NCBI RefSeq assembly: GCF_029227915.1
Contig: NC_079885.1
Location: forward strand, 22,631,001-22,695,000
Direction of reading: 5' to 3'
Origin: Hydractinia symbiolongicarpus
Lineage: Eukaryota > Cnidaria > Hydrozoa > Anthoathecata > Hydractiniidae
DNA length: 64,000 bases
Both the position numbers and the translations under genes were made by a program. Below, piece after piece: positions 48,201 through 63,200 of the stretch; positions within the stretch are counted from its first letter, which is position 1, and each line of letters begins with the position of its first letter. The notes beneath the pieces were generated by a model. The model was not told the DNA's origin, did no database searches, and was given only the letters and a program-made list of their open reading frames with translations.

Positions 48201-51200
48201 TGCTGTGACATATCCATGATTTACTAGAAAGAATTATTTAATGGATTCATGTGTAGACTTTTCTTACAATTTTGTACACAGAAGATTGTACACTGTAATA
48301 TTGCGCACTGATATGATATAAAAAAGAAGTACATATTAGTCTGCGAGGAATTCTAATTAAGAAAATATATTTTTTTATTACGGAACTTTAAAATTTGGCT
48401 TTAAAAGCAAATAAACAACAGCAGAAAATGACTTCAATTGCATTTCTATTTTTTCTAGATAAGACAACGCCCCTTCAAGTGTACTACTTGAATCTACAAT
48501 TCATCAACATGTATGGACAAAACACAGTCACTGTATCTTGGGCTGACAACCACACAATGGTCTCACAAGACATACCAGGACTTGGAGAAGCATTTAAAGA
48601 ATCAACCGTCGCTCTGTCCTCTCCTCCCCAACCTATTTACATACAAGGCAAAATCAAAGGAACAAATCAGTCAGTAATGTTGAATGGTCAGGCAATGTAT
48701 CCAGCCATAGCAACTGAGACACAAAAGACTATACAAATTACCCTTGGGGAAGGTAAGTGAGAAATAAGATGATTTAAGTTTTTACTGGAACGCTTGAATA
48801 TTTATATTTGTATAAGACTCCACAATCTGTTTTTTAACCAGTTCCAAGGCGCACTGTCGTTTTCTCTATCCTTAATTTCATGGCTTTTTCATTTATTTTT
48901 CATTTTTTTTATCCTTAGATGGAAATGTCCCTGTTCCTGGACCAGTCAAGGTGTACTACATACGTCTTGAGGTTTCAAACTACCGAAGTGATGATGTTAC
49001 TCTAAAATGGTTATCTGACAACATTCCTCGACAGCAAATAAGCCAGAGCAGTTCAAAAATGATCGTTAATCAAATTCAAGTAGCATCCACTCAACCTGCT
49101 GATGTAAACTTCACTGCTGTAGATTCAAATGGTGTAGCTTTGTATCTGAACAATATGGAAGTTTTAACTGTAACTCCAACCATTGTAGAAGAAACAGTTA
49201 CAGTCATCTTAGGTAATATTTATAAATGATGATTAACAGTGTATGATTACCAGTGCTGCTGCAATCCTATCCATATACTACATGTTACCATAACCGTAGC
49301 TACCATATAGAATTGTCTATAACAAGAGTCTGTGATTCCAATTATTGTACTATTTCAAGTTCTTCTTTATGTCGAATGTTTAGCTGTAGAGTTTTCACCA
49401 TAACTTCCGATTTTTTTACCTATAGGTCAAGTTATCAAACCAGGAGTGACTACAACAATGACACCAACTGTATCAACCACATCTGGCACAACATCTGCAA
49501 CTACAACGGTCTCTCCGAGACCTGGCGAAATGAAAAACTATTATGTCAGAATCGAAATTAACAACTATGGAAATAAAGACATCAATATCAAGTATACCGA
49601 AAATTGGGAAGATCGTGAAACTGCTGTTCAGAAAAGATCGTCTGTTACAATCAATATGATCATACCATCTGTTATACCTCCAGAAGCGATTGTCTTCCGT
49701 GCGTTTGAAGCAGGCACTACTAATGTTGTATTGATGAATGAAGAAGAATCTATTGAAGTGTTACCAGATTTGCAGGACCGTAAAACGATTGCGAATATTG
49801 GTATGTTAAATAAAATACAATATTTATTTGAATGTCAATAAGAAATTCATGTAATGCGTTGCAAAACAACTCAAAATGGCGGTGCTTGATTAAGTATGAC
49901 CATAGATGTGATGTTTAAACGCTTGATTGCTGCAAATTTTTATTTTTAATGTGGAAAGGCAAATGACAAACATAATTTGTGATCTTGATGTATTTGCAAC
50001 TCCCTGTTGTTTGTTACTCTTTGTTTCTATTATTTTTTGTTAACTTTACTTATAAGTGTCATTTCTTGCTATCAATGACATTAACATTTCCACTAATCTA
50101 GGTTCTCCAACAACTACATGGCATTATGTATTAATTTTGAGTAATCAAAGAACACAGCCTGTGACTGTTCGTTATGTAAAGCATAACGAAAATATTGTAA
50201 AAGAATTAGGTCCATACTCACAGTTTATTGATCCATGGCAAGTCATACAACCGACAAGACCTGAACCTTTGCAAATCACTGCTTCTGATAGTGTGACAAA
50301 TAATCCAGTTTTGGTTAATGGTGTGACGTCTTACAGCGTTGAAGCGACAGCTACTACTGTCCCAATGAATATAATTATTGGTATGTGTACTTCACTCGAG
50401 GGTTTTAATCATTTTTTTGAGCATAACGTAACCCTTAGAATGCGAACCTTATTTGAAATGAACTTTTTAGGCACAAAAATACTTCTTGACTTGCCGGTTT
50501 TGATTGGACCCAATGGTAGCCCAATTTATCCTTTTTTAAAACATTGGGAGCTTTTAAACCAAGTCCTTAACTGTGGGGTGTTTTTGCCCGATTTTCGACT
50601 GTCTGCGTGTTTCGCACTTTAAGCGGTAATTTATTATAGGTAGGAGTCTTTTTCTATATAAACACGTGTGTTTGTTTACGTTTAGGAGGTGGTAATGGTG
50701 ACAATAGTAATAATGGCACCACAGGCGCAACCTCTAAAACGTACTATGTCAGTGTTCAAATAACCAACAACCATAACACTGGGATTGATATAAGATACCA
50801 GGAAGATTTACAGGAAGTTACGCGTAAGGTTGAGAAAGGTGGTGTTCAACTCATTGATTTTGTTATAAACACAGCCATGGTACCGCGTGACGTTTCATTT
50901 TACGCAGTTGAAAGCAATACTTTCAATGTTGTTTATTTGAACGATCGAGCTAGCTTTGAAGTAAGACCAAGTGAAGTCAGAAACACCATAACGCTTACGG
51001 CAGGTGGAGACTCAATAGGTAAGTGATTTTTGCAATCATGTTCGTATTAGGTATACGAACTCCTTACACCTAACACGAAGGGATATTTTGTACAAATTAA
51101 AACAATGAAAATAACAATTGCGGTCAATGTTCTTTTCGAAAACAGACTTCGTTTTATGTTAGTCAGTAATTCACAGAAATTTTCAATGATCGGAAATGAG

Positions 51201-54200
51201 TTTCTAAAAGGTCTGGGTTTTGAATTCTGTCGCTAAATTTTTAAAATTTCTTGACGAATCATGTCCGGTAAAATACTTGGTGAATATTTTCTAGGCAATC
51301 TGGAAACCTATTACTTGAATGTTCTTATCACTAATCATGGTTCGAAAACATACAGTTTTAAATATCCACCTGCAACAGGCAGACATATTGAATTACGTCC
51401 AGGTGGTGAATACAAAATAACTACACAGGTGAAGTTAGCTGAAGCTCCTAATCCAGTAAAAATCATTTCGTATGAAATGGTGTCAGGTGTACAAGGTGCA
51501 TCAAAGACTTATGAGTTAATCATGAGTACGGATCCATCACTTCAAACCCTGGATTTATCAGGTGGAGGCAGCCAATTTCAGATGTATTATCTAAATTTAC
51601 TATTGCAAAATATGGGCACTTCAATCGTACAGGTTATGGCTCCTGGTTTGCAATTGCCACAAACACTGTTGCCAAATACAGTTGGCTATATTGGTTTGAA
51701 ACAGGAAGTAGCTCAAAAGCCTGATGCAATAAATATCTTTGTTACTGGAGCAGGAAAGACAAGAACAATAACAGTAGAATATTCACTATCTCCAAACAAT
51801 CAAACGATAAATGTTGCAAGTGCAGGGAGTGGTAATGGTACAAATGGTGCAGGGACTGGTACAATGCAAATGTATTATGCAAACGTTCTCTTAGAAAACT
51901 CTGGTTCAAATACAATACAAGTTATGGGTCCTGGTTTACATATGCCATTGGTGCTTCAACCTAATATTGTTGGTTATATTAGTTTGAAAAAGGAAGCAAC
52001 AGAGAAGCCTGATGCAATAAATATCTTTGTTACTGAAGCAGGAAAGACAAGAACAGTAACAGTAGAATATTCACTATCTCCAAATAATCAAACGATAAAT
52101 GTTGCAAATGCAGGGAGTGGTAATGGTGAAAATGGCGCAGGGACTGGTACAATGCAAATGTATTATGCAAACGTTCTCTTAGAAAACTCTGGTTCAAATA
52201 CAGTTCAAATAATGGCCCCTGGCTTACATATGCCATTGGTGCTTCAACCTAATATTATTGGTTATATTGGTTTGAAAAAGGAAGCAACAGAGAAGCCTGA
52301 TGCAATAAATATGTTTGTTTCTGAAGCAGGAAAGACAAGAACAATAACAGTAGAATATTCACTATCTCCAAACAATCAAACGATAAATGTTGCAAATGCA
52401 GAAAGTGGTAATGGTGAAAATGGTGCAGGGACTGGTACATTGCAAATGTATTATGTGAATGCTCTCTTAAAAAACTCTGGTTCAAATACAGTGCAAGTAA
52501 CAGGTCCTGGCTTACTTTTGCCATTGATGCTTCAACCTAATTTCGTAGGTTATATTGGTTTGAAACAAGAAGCAACACAAAAGCCTAGTGCAATAAATAT
52601 ATTTGTTACCGAAGCAGGAAAAACAGCACCTCTCCCATTGGAGTATTCATTATCTGCTGAAAATCGTACTATTAAAATTGGAAATATGGCCGGTAATGTG
52701 AACGGAGCGAATGGTAGCAGCACAAGCGGTGAAACAAAATCATATCATTTGAAAGTAATTTTAGCGAACGCAGGAACATCATCTGTAGCTGTAAAATTGC
52801 CACAGCAGCCTTGGCCTATACCAATACAACAAGGATACCCACTTTATTATGCAACGGAAGCACAATCTGCAAACACACCTGATCCTGTTAGCATTGAAGT
52901 CACAGAAGGTGATGGTGCTGACAAGAAATCAAGAACTGTGTTGTTGGAATATAAACTGTCTCCTGAAAATCAAACTATAAGTTTAGGTGCAGGTTCAAAT
53001 TCTGTTGAAGCCGCACACGAAGGTAGTCTCACAATGGCAACTGGAACCACAGATGTTTTTAGTGGAGGTGTAATGCATGACAGTCCAACACAAGGTGATA
53101 CATCCTCAGCACTACAAGCTACGGTTACTGGAGGTATCATCACACAAGGTGGCACACCCACTATGCAAAGAAGCATGGGTGGAACTACAATGCCACTAGG
53201 CGGAAATGCGACACGAAATGGCTATGTGGGTGGAAACACAGTTACTGGTGGCACAATGACACAAGGTGGTGCATCGACCATGCAAGGTAGTAGCATGGGT
53301 GGAACCACAATGTCTTCAGGTGGAACAACAATGTCCTCAGGTGGAAATATGGCTCAAGGTGGCAATATGACTGGAAGCACAGTTACTGGTGGATCAATGA
53401 CACAAGGTGGTGCATCTACCATGCAAGGAAGTAGTATGGGTGGAACCACAATGCCATCAGGTGGAAATATGGCTCAAGGTGGCAATATTACTGGAAGCAC
53501 AGTTACTGGTGGATCAATGACACAAGGTGGTGCATCTACCATGAAAGGAAGTAATTTGGGTGGAACCACAATGTCACCAGGTGGAAATATTGCACAAGGT
53601 GGGAACGGGAATGGAAGCACAGTTGTTGGTGGAACAATGACACAAGGTGGTGCATCTACTATGCAAAGTGGTAGCATGAGTGGAACCATAATGTCTTCAG
53701 GTGGAAATCTGGCACATAATGGCAACGGGAATGGAAGTACAGTTGCTGGTAGCACAATGACACAAGGTGGTATATCTAGCATGCAAGGTGGTAGCATGGG
53801 TGGAACAACGACGTCATCAGGTGTAAATATGGCACAAGGAAGCAACGGAATTGAAAGCACAGTTACTGGTGGAACAATAACACAAGGTGGTGCATCTACT
53901 ATGCAAGGTGGTACCATGAATGGAACCACAATGTCTTCAGGTGGAAATATGGCACAAGGTGGCAACGGGACTGGAAGCACAGTTACTGGTGGCGCAATGA
54001 CACAAGGTGGTATATCTAGCATGCAAGGTGGTAGCATGGGTGGAACCACGACGTCATCAGGTGTAAATATGGCACAAGGAAGCAACGGAATTGAAAGCAC
54101 AGTTACTGGTGGAACAATAACACAAGGTGGTGCATCTACTATGCAAGGTGGTACCATGAATGGAACCACAATGTCTTCAGGTGGAAATATGGCACAAGGT

Positions 54201-57200
54201 GGCAACGGGACTGGAAGTACAGTTACTGGTGGAACAATTACACAAGGTGGTGAGTCCACCATTCAAGGTGGTAGTATGGGCGGAAGCACAACAACATCTG
54301 GAGGAAGTATGACACAAGGTGGCAATGGGACTGGAAGCACAGTTACTGGTGGAACAATAACACAAGGTGGTTCATCTACGATGCAAGGTGGTAGCATAGA
54401 TGGAACCACAACATCATCTGGAGGAGGTATGACGCAAGATGGAAGCACAGTTACTGGTGCAGTTACAACACAACCTGACGCATCCAGCAGTGGAGCTAAT
54501 ACACAAAATAAAACTTCTACATCAGGTGGTAGCACTGGTGGAACCACTGTAATACCGGGTGGAACTTCAACACAAAGTGGAATGTCTATTACGCAAAGTG
54601 GTAACATAGGTGGTATCACAACAATAACTAACGGTACTACGATGCAGGGAGGTGCTGCTACTGCACAAGGTGGAACAATGACGAGTAGTGGCAATAGCGT
54701 GACTCGTCCAGGTAAATACTTTACTTAGAAATGAATTTTAGACAGGAATGTATGAAATTAAAAGGCCTACCATTACACTACTTCATGTCCTTTCTTTCTT
54801 TGTTAGCTCTGGCAAAAGCATATAATATGCGATTGACTTTCACCAATTACGGTAAGCCACAGTCGGTACTCATTACTATCAAACAAAAAGATAAACCTGA
54901 TGAAACATTTGAAGTACCCAGCAATGGGTTAATGGATAGAGTTATTCAAGAAATATCTACCTCGCTGCCAAGTCCATTAGCAATAACAGCCGTTGAAAAA
55001 GGAACCAACAAAGTTGTAAACATTAAAGGCGAGGCAGAGCATAATGAGGAATTTCAGGAACCCATGCCAAGTGGTGAAATGAAAGGTGTTTCATTTACCC
55101 TCGGATCAGGTAAAACAATGTTTTTATTTTTTTAATTTTTATATTAACTACAACTAAAAGGTTACTCTGACTCTCCTTAATTCAGCACATTACCAGCATG
55201 TCGAGCCATTCAGCACCTTGATTCAGTGCCTTTAGAAATGCCTCAATATATGATTGATACCGTGCTTTCTATCTTACTATGTAATGTCAGAAGATGTACC
55301 CTAAACGGTTGTATTACATATACGTTATGTTCTATTTAGCCTCAAGATTCGACTTTTACAATGCTCTATTTGATTAAGTCTTCGAAAATAAATAAGATCA
55401 ATGGAGAGTCAAATGTGTTTAATGAAAGTCTAGGCAGGATTATATATTGCTGAATTAGATAATCGCATTAATATTTAATGTTTAAGTTCGCCTGTACGCA
55501 AATGTTTTTAGAAACACTGGGTACTGATATTCCAAGTACTGGGGTATATCACAACAACCTGATGGCTTCCAATGTTGAACCTCAGAATATATATTATGTG
55601 AGCATTCAAGTTGATAACGAAAAATCTAACGAAACTGTTATATTACGCTGGATTCTACCAGAAGCAATCAGCGATGAAAAACCTATCCCAGCTCATTCAG
55701 TTGTGGCTCATGAATTTCAAATTGGAGCTGTTGATGTTCCATCGCCAATCGAGTTCCAAGCTCATGTGAAGCGGACAGGAAATGTTGTTATGCTGAATGG
55801 TAACGAGAAATTGTATGTTAAACCAACCATGAATAAAAAAACCATGTTTATAAATTTGGAAAGCGAACCAGCTACAGGTAAAAGCAAATAATGTTAGGGA
55901 TTTATGTGGTGTATCTATATTGCTTATAACTTTTTTTCATGCTTGATGTTGTTATTTTAGCCACGTGTCCTCGGGATTACAACAATATTTTGCAATTTTT
56001 ATAATTATTTACTCTTAAATACCTAGATTCAGCTGCTACGGGAAAACCTGAATCCAAGATATATTACACGAGCGTGCATTTGAACAACAATGAAAACAGA
56101 GATATTTTGGTTAAATGGAAGGAGATTGACGAAGTCAAAAATGGAACTATACCAGCCGGTGGAGCATTAGTTCAAGAATTTGTCATCAAAGCCAATACAG
56201 AACCAGATAAAGTTGTATTCACTGCATATGATCCTAGTAACATGGCAATCGTAAGTATAAACGGAAAACAAGACTTGGTTATTACTCCTTCGATTCAAAA
56301 GAACAGAGTAACAGCAAACATCGGTACTGGAGCAGGTAAACACATTATATATATACTTACCTGTGAGATCAACATCTTATGTGCAATATGATGAAACCTA
56401 ACATTAGATATCACTGCTTTCTAATACACAACCAGTCTTCCCTAAAATTAGATTGGAAGAAAATAATAATTAGATGCTATTTAATTTTAGGCCAAGGAAA
56501 AACGTACTACGTCAACTATAATATTGTCAATCAAATTCCAAATGGTAACGTCACTTTAAGTTGGACAGAAAATGGAGAATCGAAGGAGACATCCTTATCC
56601 GGTTTGGGAACTGCAACCTACCAAAGTCAATTTTTGTCTACCAGTACACCAAACATGATTAACATAGAAGGCAAAGGTGATGCATCCTTGGGGACTATTC
56701 TAATTAATGGAAAGGCTGACTTCGATATGGAGCCAAGAGATACAGCAGAGTTTTTAAATCTGGAAATAACTAGTAGTGCAGGTGCCTCCTCTTTGGCAAG
56801 CTCGACAACATCAACTGTGTCACCAGCATCACAAAGCTCCTCTCAATCAACTGCAGGTTCGAATACTGGAGCAGATAAAACATATTACATTAGCATACGA
56901 GTCGAAAACAAAATCAACAAACCAGTTTGGCTTGTGTTTGCCGAAAATGGTCATCCTGGAGAGCGAGAAATACCAGCAAATTCGGTCCAAACTGCTGAAT
57001 TTATAACAACCTCTGCATCTCCTCCTGAGAAAGACGTTGTCTTCAAAGTGTACTCCTACGACCGTAAGATCCAACACTTAATCAACAATAACCAAGAAGC
57101 TATAATACCTCCGAGCACCGAACGAAAGGAAACTTCCCTTATTATTACTGACTCGCAACAAAAGGTATTATACATCAACTTGCATGTAACAAATAACGCT

Positions 57201-60200
57201 GGTAAGAAGGTTACTTTGGTATGGAGTGAAGATGACAGTCCAAAGACTGAAGATATAGAAAACGAAGCTTCGAGGAATTTAACTAAAATTATCCGCACAT
57301 CAGATGACCGTCTACCAGAATATGAATTTCAAGTACATGAGTTTGGAACCAATAGGAACCTTTTAATTAATGGACAACAGACGTTTACTATCACACCAAG
57401 TGATGATGAAGAAGCAGTAACCTATATCAACATTTCACCATCAAGTGGTAAGTGTATCTGACTGTGAAATGCTTTAATGGCTTGTTCGCTTGTATTTATG
57501 TGTTACAGGACTTTAATTAGTCTGCTGAATGTTTGCTACATGACTGGGGAATTCTCACTTCTGATATATTCTATTTCCTATTTAATAATGATTGACCTCT
57601 TAGATAATGGCAATCATGGACCAGCTTCTGCTAGTGAAGTGACAGAAACCCATCTAGTTGTACTATTCGACAGTCAATTGGATCGCATGATAAAAATCAT
57701 TCCTAGCCGAAGTAGTCGAGGAAAGTATTTTGTAGAACCACGTGGATACCTGCAGGTGAACATTACAATCGACAGTCAAGATCCATTTCAAGAAATAACC
57801 TTCAAAGCTGTTGATCAGGAGAAGCAGATAAAGCTTTTACTGAACAATTCAGAATGGATATCTCTTAAACCAACCACAGATAAAGATTTTGAATACAAAG
57901 TAGTTATCACACCCCAAGGTAAAAGACTTAACCCATTATGCTGCGTCGGTACTCTTTTAAAATCTGTTTAATGAATGCGAATATGACTTTACTTCTTTTT
58001 TCTAGCCTTGAAAGTTATTCCAAGCCATTCGTATGCACTTCTGGAAATAAATGACGACCAGATCTACGGTGATCCTCCGCTCATGGCACATGGTCAAATT
58101 GTTGGCGTAGATGGTGGTGGCTTACTCTTTAATGGTGTAGACACCTGGCTTGACGCCTCCTTTAAATCAAACGATTGTTTGATCAAACCAGGATTATGTT
58201 TGAATGGTTTTACAGTTGCATTAAAAGCTGCGTTTATGACCTCTCCTGATGTTAGGTACATCCTGGACAGTGGCGCACATGGTGGATCTTTTCCTGGTGT
58301 GTCTTTATATATGAAGGGCGACAAATTGCACTACCAACTCACAACGAACGATAGAACATGGACCGTAAGTATCATTCACACCAAACATCTTTATATCCTA
58401 GTTGAAATGACAATTTTAGTATCTTTGTTTAATAACAACCTTTTTTTCTTTCAGGTTGAACACCAACCTGTAGTAGACGGAGAAAAATGGTCCTACCTCA
58501 TCGCAACATGGCATCCAGAAAAGGGTCTCTCTCTGTATGTAAATGCTTTATTAGTTGCCACAGACAATCGAGGAGTGCATATTCAACAGTCGACATCAAA
58601 TGAAATCAATCCAAACTTTAGTATTGGACGCAATATTCGCGGAGAAGCGTTTGCTTCAGTTAAAATAAGTTCGTTCACAACCTTTAACACATATATTGAA
58701 GCTGCAGATGTACCGAATGTTTACATGTTCTTCTGGAGCAGCTGTAAGTAGTTATAGTTTTTGGTAAAATTGTAAGATAGAGACTAGCGTATTGATATTA
58801 CTGTGAGCATGAAATCTAAAGACGCATTTAAGCATGATTTTTTTTTACTTTCAGATGCTGCCCAAGCTTACTACGCCAAACTGCGCATATACAACGAAGT
58901 TGGTCGGGATGTTTCATTGATACCAGATAAAGGGAAAAGCGATGGTTTTCTGATTCAACCAGGAAAACCTATGGAGATTACTTTGATTGATTTGTCCACT
59001 GATGGTAAATCTGTTTCGCCAGTATTTTTCAACGTATCTGACGTGGAAACAGGAATGCCGTTATTGATCAACAACAATGGAAAGCCACACGAAATTTTGC
59101 CCACTGAGAATCAGTCGGAATACATTGACCTGATCATTACTTCACCATGTGAGTTTTTTGTGGGTTTTTTTGGTGCATCCAATGCCTGTAGGATTACCTA
59201 AACTTTCTAAGTAAAAATACTGTTCCCCGGCTCTTATGTCATCTATTTGAAGAAGAAAGATTTTCTAATTTGGCCATTTTACTCTATTTGTTTTTCATAG
59301 CTCCTGGTGCCAACCCTTCCTTTATTTGGTTGACAACTACATTGAAAAATAGTCAAATACCAACAAATCCTCCAATTGTTGTGAATGGCGAAGTGCAGGT
59401 TGTTGATGGTGGTATTTTCATGGATGGTGCCAAGGGATCTCTGACAGTAGGGGAGTTTGATGGTAAGTAAAAGCTAAATACCTGACAGGTTGCATGAATG
59501 ATTATTTCTTTTCAGCATATCTTTGTATTCAAAAAAAGCGCATGATTTTTACAAACCACCAAGCTAGTTTTGGGCGTGTTCAGATGGAATCGGTTTGATA
59601 TAGTCCGAGTTTAAGGAAGGAGCATCTTTAATAACGGTATTTTTATTTTAAAGGAGACTGCTTTGCAAATCCAATGTTATGTGACCAAGGGATGACTGTG
59701 GCTGGTAAAATCATGTTAGATGATAGTATATCAGCGTACAGCACACCAAAATATGTGATTGATTCTGGTGGCCATCGCGGGCAAGGTTTCTCTGTTTATT
59801 TACAAAACGGACAAATGTTTGCTGAAATCTCATACAACAGTAAAATGTGGAGAGTAAGTTGATTTAAACCAATCAATGATATAGATTCGTTAATGTAAAT
59901 TGTTGTAAATAATTTACATTTACGGATTCTCAGTTTTCGTCTTACTCTGTTGCTCTTTTTAAACAGCTATTATACGGTATACTAAAGTGCTTACATTTTG
60001 TAAAAATTTGATATGAATTTCTGGAAGCTGGACGTTCTAGATGCTCTAAGATTGTTGCAGTGTGTATGACAATTAAATTTTACATGCTCCTTTAGACTCG
60101 AAACAATGTACCACGTAACAAATGGTTATTCTTTGTCATCACTTGGGCCAAAGATAAGGGACTGACAATGTACATCAATGGTGAATCTAACTCAAAAACA

Positions 60201-63200
60201 GATGAAATTGAAGTGCAAGAACACGGTGCTGAGAAGGACCCAAAGATCACAATAGGAATTGAAAACACGAATAATGCTGATACAAAAGCAAGCCTGACCA
60301 GTAACATTTTCATATTGTTTGATCAATACGTTACCAAAACAGAAGCATCGAAAATATATGTTTATTACTGGGGACATTGTGAGTTTTTTTCAATGTTTAT
60401 ACATGCGTAAATGATTTAACATGTCCTAAATTATTTCTTATCTCTTACTGTACCTCAATTCTTCAACGTTTAAAATGTTACCTAATGGTTTTGTAACTAT
60501 CCCTTTAGCCACTACAATTTCTACCGATCGTTTCATTAACGTCAACTTCGAAAACAAAGCTGGCGAAGATATCGTCTTATATCCCGATAAAGGCGAACAC
60601 AAAACGAATGGATACTCCATCAAACCTAGAATGATCCTAGAGTTACGTTTAGTAGAACAAGGCACTCAAACTAACTTCCCAGTCACATTCCGAGCTAAAA
60701 GTACTGCCTCTGGAGAGTCATTACCACTAGATGGTGAACAGACATATGTAGCTACTCCTTCGGAGAAATCAACTCAAGTGTTTATTGTGGACATCACAAA
60801 GCCATGTAAGACTTTTTTTTATGAAAAATGCTTTGTTGCGTTGTCTTTTACAGCTTTCGTCCTGCTTTGCTTTGGAAATCTTATTTTAATTGCAGTCTGT
60901 TTCCACTTTATTGAATTATTTAAAGAGTATTTATGAGGGCTTTCTGTGTTGTGATTTATGTTCAATGGCAATGGGTGACACTTTATTGGCTCTACAACGC
61001 GCATGTTAAGAATACTATTAATTCTTATTTATGTTTTCATGACCTCTAATGATACTCTTTTTACATTTTATAGTATCTTGTCCAGAAGAAAATGGGGTTT
61101 TCCCTGACCCAGGAGATCATTACTTTTTTGTGACGTGTAATCAAGGAATAGCACAACGGAAAAAGTGTCCATCAGGAACCATTTATAGCAAAGAGAATAA
61201 AGAATGTATTAAGGAGAAAGATGGTAGGTTTTTTTATCCTGCGATATACTGTGTCAACACATTAAGCAATATATTTCCAATACAATTTTATTCTTTATTC
61301 AGTCAATCTATATTATTTCAATTAAGTAATGTTTTTTGTTTCTACACGACCTAAGTCAAGTTGCCTTGAAATTGTTAAAAATTTGTACTCGTAATGTACA
61401 AACTCATGCAGTTTTATCAGTATATTTTTTCCTGTTAGACGATAAAAAGACAACTGCGAAGATTTCTGCTCAAGTCAAATTCCAAAACTTAGCTGGTAAG
61501 GATGTGACCATCTTAGCTAAACCTGCCATTGAAAGCATTGCCAAAGAAATCGAGTTAAAGCCTGGTTCAAGAGCAACATTGAAGATAGACGAATCATCCA
61601 TGGACGAACCTGTGATATTTTCAGCCAAGTGGACTGGTGAAGAAAATGAACTATGGTTGAATGGTAACAAGACGTTTGAAGTGCAGCCAAGGACGGAAGC
61701 AAATTATACAGTAGAAATCACTGTAACTGATCCAGGTAAGAAGATGGTGATTAGAAAAGTGCTTTAAGGAAATTTGCAGACATTTTCCATATGTGCTATA
61801 GAACTAATCATGCCATTGGCTAATGGATTGTTGCCATTTGCAATAATGACTAGGTTTTTTAAATTTTGCTTTGTTTGTTGTTTTAGAATTCTATTACACT
61901 GCAACAACGTATACAGCTGATGGTGCAAATGCAGGAACTGCTGCGAAGATTTACCTTAAACTTGTTGGCGTGTATGGTCAGACAAATGAAATCCAATTGG
62001 TTGGAAGTGACGATAATGTGTTCAAAGCTGGAGAGTAAGTTTTTTGTCTGTCTGCATGTCGTCTTACAATGCACTTATGTAAAGCATTGAATCTATATGT
62101 TCTGCTTTTGTTTTGTGTTTGAATACAACATGTATAACTATAGATGTATATTTCTATAATTTACCTTACTTGATACTTTAGGACAGACACCTTCAAGATC
62201 AATGCTGGTAATTTGGGAACATTACAACGTATTACCATTCGAAATGATGACAGTAATAAAGATGTTAATTCATCAGACTGGCATTTAGAAAAAGTTATTG
62301 TAAACGATACGTTGGGTAATTCGTTCAAATTCCCGGCAAATGTATGGCTTTCACATGAACCAGGAAAACGATTGGAGATGACCTTTGATTTGAGTAAGTT
62401 TGAGTTAATCAATATTAAGGTTCAGGTTTTGGAAATAAAACGTGTTGCAGGCAGAGATTTATACTTATTTTGGTTTATTTACTTCTTCCTTTGTGCCCAT
62501 CCTTTTGTTGTATAAAGTAACGGATCAAAAAAATTTCGAGTGGAGGCAATTTTGTTTCCTGCGTATGTCTTCTAATTATACAATGTCTATAATTACGCTC
62601 GCTATACCACAGGAAAATCACACACTACGTTTTACTCTATAGACACTGGCGCTGTTGATAGCAGTGGCGCATCCAGCGGTGCTCAACCAGTAAACACAGC
62701 TAAATTGGATGTGGTGAACTCATTATTCCGAAAAGTAAACTTAAAGGTATCAACATTGGAGAAACCATTTGAATTAAAGGAAGAGTATGTTGGCCAACTT
62801 ACCATCACGACACCAAGTAATGCTGACGTAAACATGACTGCAGTTGATGCTGATAGTGGTGTTTCTTATTACATAAATGGCGAACTTGTTTACAAGGTAC
62901 CTGTTAGAACTGCTGGCGTATTAGAGAAGATATATATCGGTGACAGTAAGTTAAATTATTCCTATTAAAAAAGGCCTTGGCACTTCACACTAAAGTTTTT
63001 GTTTGTTTTATTGATCCAATACTTAGGCAGTCTGATTACGTATTGCAAAATACGTCATGTATAGTCACATGTGTTTTAGTAGATCTAGGAAATGCCAGGG
63101 TCGGTATATGCATATATTAGTATAGATTTGTAATATTTTGTAAAGTAATTTACCTATATCCTCTTGGAAGGACTATCCACGAATGCGGTTTGGCAACTCC

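Noticed and set aside
53474-54262. 262-residue open frame on the minus strand
   Set aside because: It is the reverse of the 120-nt coding repeat of exon 30. A repeat whose period is divisible by three keeps shadow frames open; the plus-strand frame fits the gene model.
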